34,585 nt of DNA from Caulobacter sp. HMWF025. GTDB taxonomy: Bacteria; Pseudomonadota; Alphaproteobacteria; Caulobacterales; Caulobacteraceae. The position numbers and the translations under genes were made by a program. The notes beneath the pieces were generated by a model, which worked only from the letters and a program-made list of their open reading frames with translations, did no database searches and had not been told where the DNA came from. Within the stretch, counting starts at the first letter, position 1; each line of letters starts with the position of its first letter. The DNA lies in contig NZ_QAII01000175.1 in NCBI RefSeq assembly GCF_003060965.1, positions 28,061-62,645 of the forward strand, given 5' to 3'. Shown here piece after piece: positions 33,480-34,585 of this stretch.

Positions 33480-34583
33480 ATGGCTGATGGTTCCGTAACG
33501 CCCGGCGAACAGGCCTTTGGCGAGTTCACCCCCGCCGTCGAAGCGGAAACCGGCGCTGTCTGGGAAAAGGTGAAAGGCCACATCACGCCGATGGAGTGGC
33601 GGCTGCATGCCCCGCTGATCGCCGAGATCAACCGGCTGAAGCGCGAGAAAAACGCCGTCATCCTGGCCCACAACTACATGACCACCGAAATCTTCCACGG
33701 GGTCGGTGATTTTGTCGGCGACAGCCTGGGCCTGGCCCGCGAGGCAGCCAAGTGCGACGCCGCCGTGATCATCCAGGCCGGCGTCCACTTCATGGCCGAG
33801 ACCAGCAAGGTTCTGGCCCCGGAAAAGCGGGTGCTGATCCCCGACCTGCTGGCCGGCTGCAGCCTCGCCTCCTCGATCACCGGAGCCGATGTGCGGATGA
33901 TCAAGGCCCGCTATCCCGGCGTGCCGGTGGTCACCTATGTCAACACCACCGCCGACGTGAAGGCCGAGACCGACATCTGCTGCACCAGCGCCAATGCCGT
34001 GCAGGTGGTGGAGTGGGCCGCGCGCGAGTGGGGCACCGACAGGGTGATCCTGATCCCCGACGAGTATCTGGCCCGCAATGTGGCCCGCCAGACCGATATC
34101 AGGATCATCGCCTGGGCGGGTCGCTGCGAGGTGCATGAGCGCTTCACTGCCGCCGACATCGCCGAGATGCGGGCCGCCTATCCGGGCGCCGAGATCCTGG
34201 CCCACCCCGAATGCCCGGCCGAGATCCTCGAGGCGGCTGATTTCGCGGGCTCGACGGCGGCAATGAACGACTATGTCGCCCTGCGCAAACCCAAACATGT
34301 GGTGCTGATCACCGAGTGCTCGATGGCCTCCAACGTCCAGGCGGAGTCGACCGACACCCAGTTCATCGGTCCCTGCAATATGTGCCCGCACATGAAGCGG
34401 ATCACCCTGCAGAACATCCACGACGCCCTCGTCCATGACCGCTACGAGGTGACGGTCGATCCCGCGATCGCCAAGGCCGCGCGCCTGGCCGTGCAACGGA
34501 TGATCGACTTGCCCCCGCCGCTGGTCCCCGCCCGCTACGACCTCGTGAAGGCCCGCCATCACGTGGACGTGGAGCTGATCTAG
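33480..34583 (+). CDS. nadA: Quinolinate synthase
   Basis: A 367-residue iron-sulfur enzyme making quinolinate from iminoaspartate and dihydroxyacetone phosphate in de novo NAD synthesis. The three expected 4Fe-4S ligands can be placed: Cys127 in [11 protein letters not shown], Cys245 in HPECPAEI, and Cys299 or Cys302 in [10 protein letters not shown]. Substrate residues lie in [19 protein letters not shown], and [22 protein letters not shown]. The ATG at 33480 has GAGG six bases upstream. An in-frame ATG at 33450 lies inside operator 2 and is less likely. A very long upstream frame reaching 32316 is not real. nadB and nadC probably follow beyond the window edge. Confidence 0.97.
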   Translation: MADGSVTPGEQAFGEFTPAVEAETGAVWEKVKGHITPMEWRLHAPLIAEINRLKREKNAVILAHNYMTTEIFHGVGDFVGDSLGLAREAAKCDAAVIIQAGVHFMAETSKVLAPEKRVLIPDLLAGCSLASSITGADVRMIKARYPGVPVVTYVNTTADVKAETDICCTSANAVQVVEWAAREWGTDRVILIPDEYLARNVARQTDIRIIAWAGRCEVHERFTAADIAEMRAAYPGAEILAHPECPAEILEAADFAGSTAAMNDYVALRKPKHVVLITECSMASNVQAESTDTQFIGPCNMCPHMKRITLQNIHDALVHDRYEVTVDPAIAKAARLAVQRMIDLPPPLVPARYDLVKARHHVDVELI

Positions 34584-34585
34584 AA

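Overview
The window looks like chromosomal DNA of a GC-rich alphaproteobacterium, most likely Caulobacterales (Caulobacter or Phenylobacterium type). Support comes from the very high third-position GC, carB followed a little downstream by greA, an ELM1/DUF1022 family protein, PseG/PseI-type nonulosonate genes, GANTC (CcrM-type) sites in leaders, and intergenic palindromes of the kind scattered through caulobacterial and rhizobial genomes. No rRNA, tRNA, CRISPR array, transposase or integrase was seen.

Layout. 1-941 (-) is the N-terminal part of a Cache-type membrane sensor, cut by the window edge. 1101-4524 holds pgsA, a 61-residue orphan, a cold-shock protein with a long leader and two hairpins behind it, a patatin-like lipoprotein, and a two-gene XRE regulator / membrane protein operon with a readable promoter and operator. 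4775-12085 holds carB, a secreted Cys-containing protein, a conserved orphan overlapping a DUF1294 membrane protein, a glutathione S-transferase, greA with a strong terminator, and an ELM1-like gene that probably starts at TTG.

12156-19009 is a surface-sugar region. It has a secreted orphan, an SpsF-like cytidylyltransferase overlapping pseG, a small exported orphan, an AT-rich foreign-looking gene behind a large inverted repeat, and a tightly overlapped methyltransferase / FAD oxidoreductase / WbqC operon. pseI, the nonulosonate synthase, lies about 9.7 kb past pseG at 24312-25367. PseB, PseC and PseH are not in the window.

Between these parts, 19132-23348 carries a complete counterpart of the E. 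coli yjfIJKLMC set, split into two divergent operons: DUF2170 - PspA - ATP-grasp ligase leftward, and DUF2491 - DUF350 - DUF1190 rightward. This is a membrane-stress type module. The rest is an SDR dehydrogenase meeting pseI tail to tail, a DUF433/DUF5615 toxin-antitoxin pair, a Gly-rich-tailed small protein, trxB, a PDZ protein, a SleB-like wall hydrolase, Dps, a hybrid histidine kinase, a Tat-exported dienelactone hydrolase, and nadA with two palindromic operators in its leader.

The best candidates for something new are the methyltransferase-FAD-WbqC operon among pse genes, the AT-rich gene at 15539-16273 with its palindromic flank, and the operator architectures ahead of nadA and of the XRE pair.
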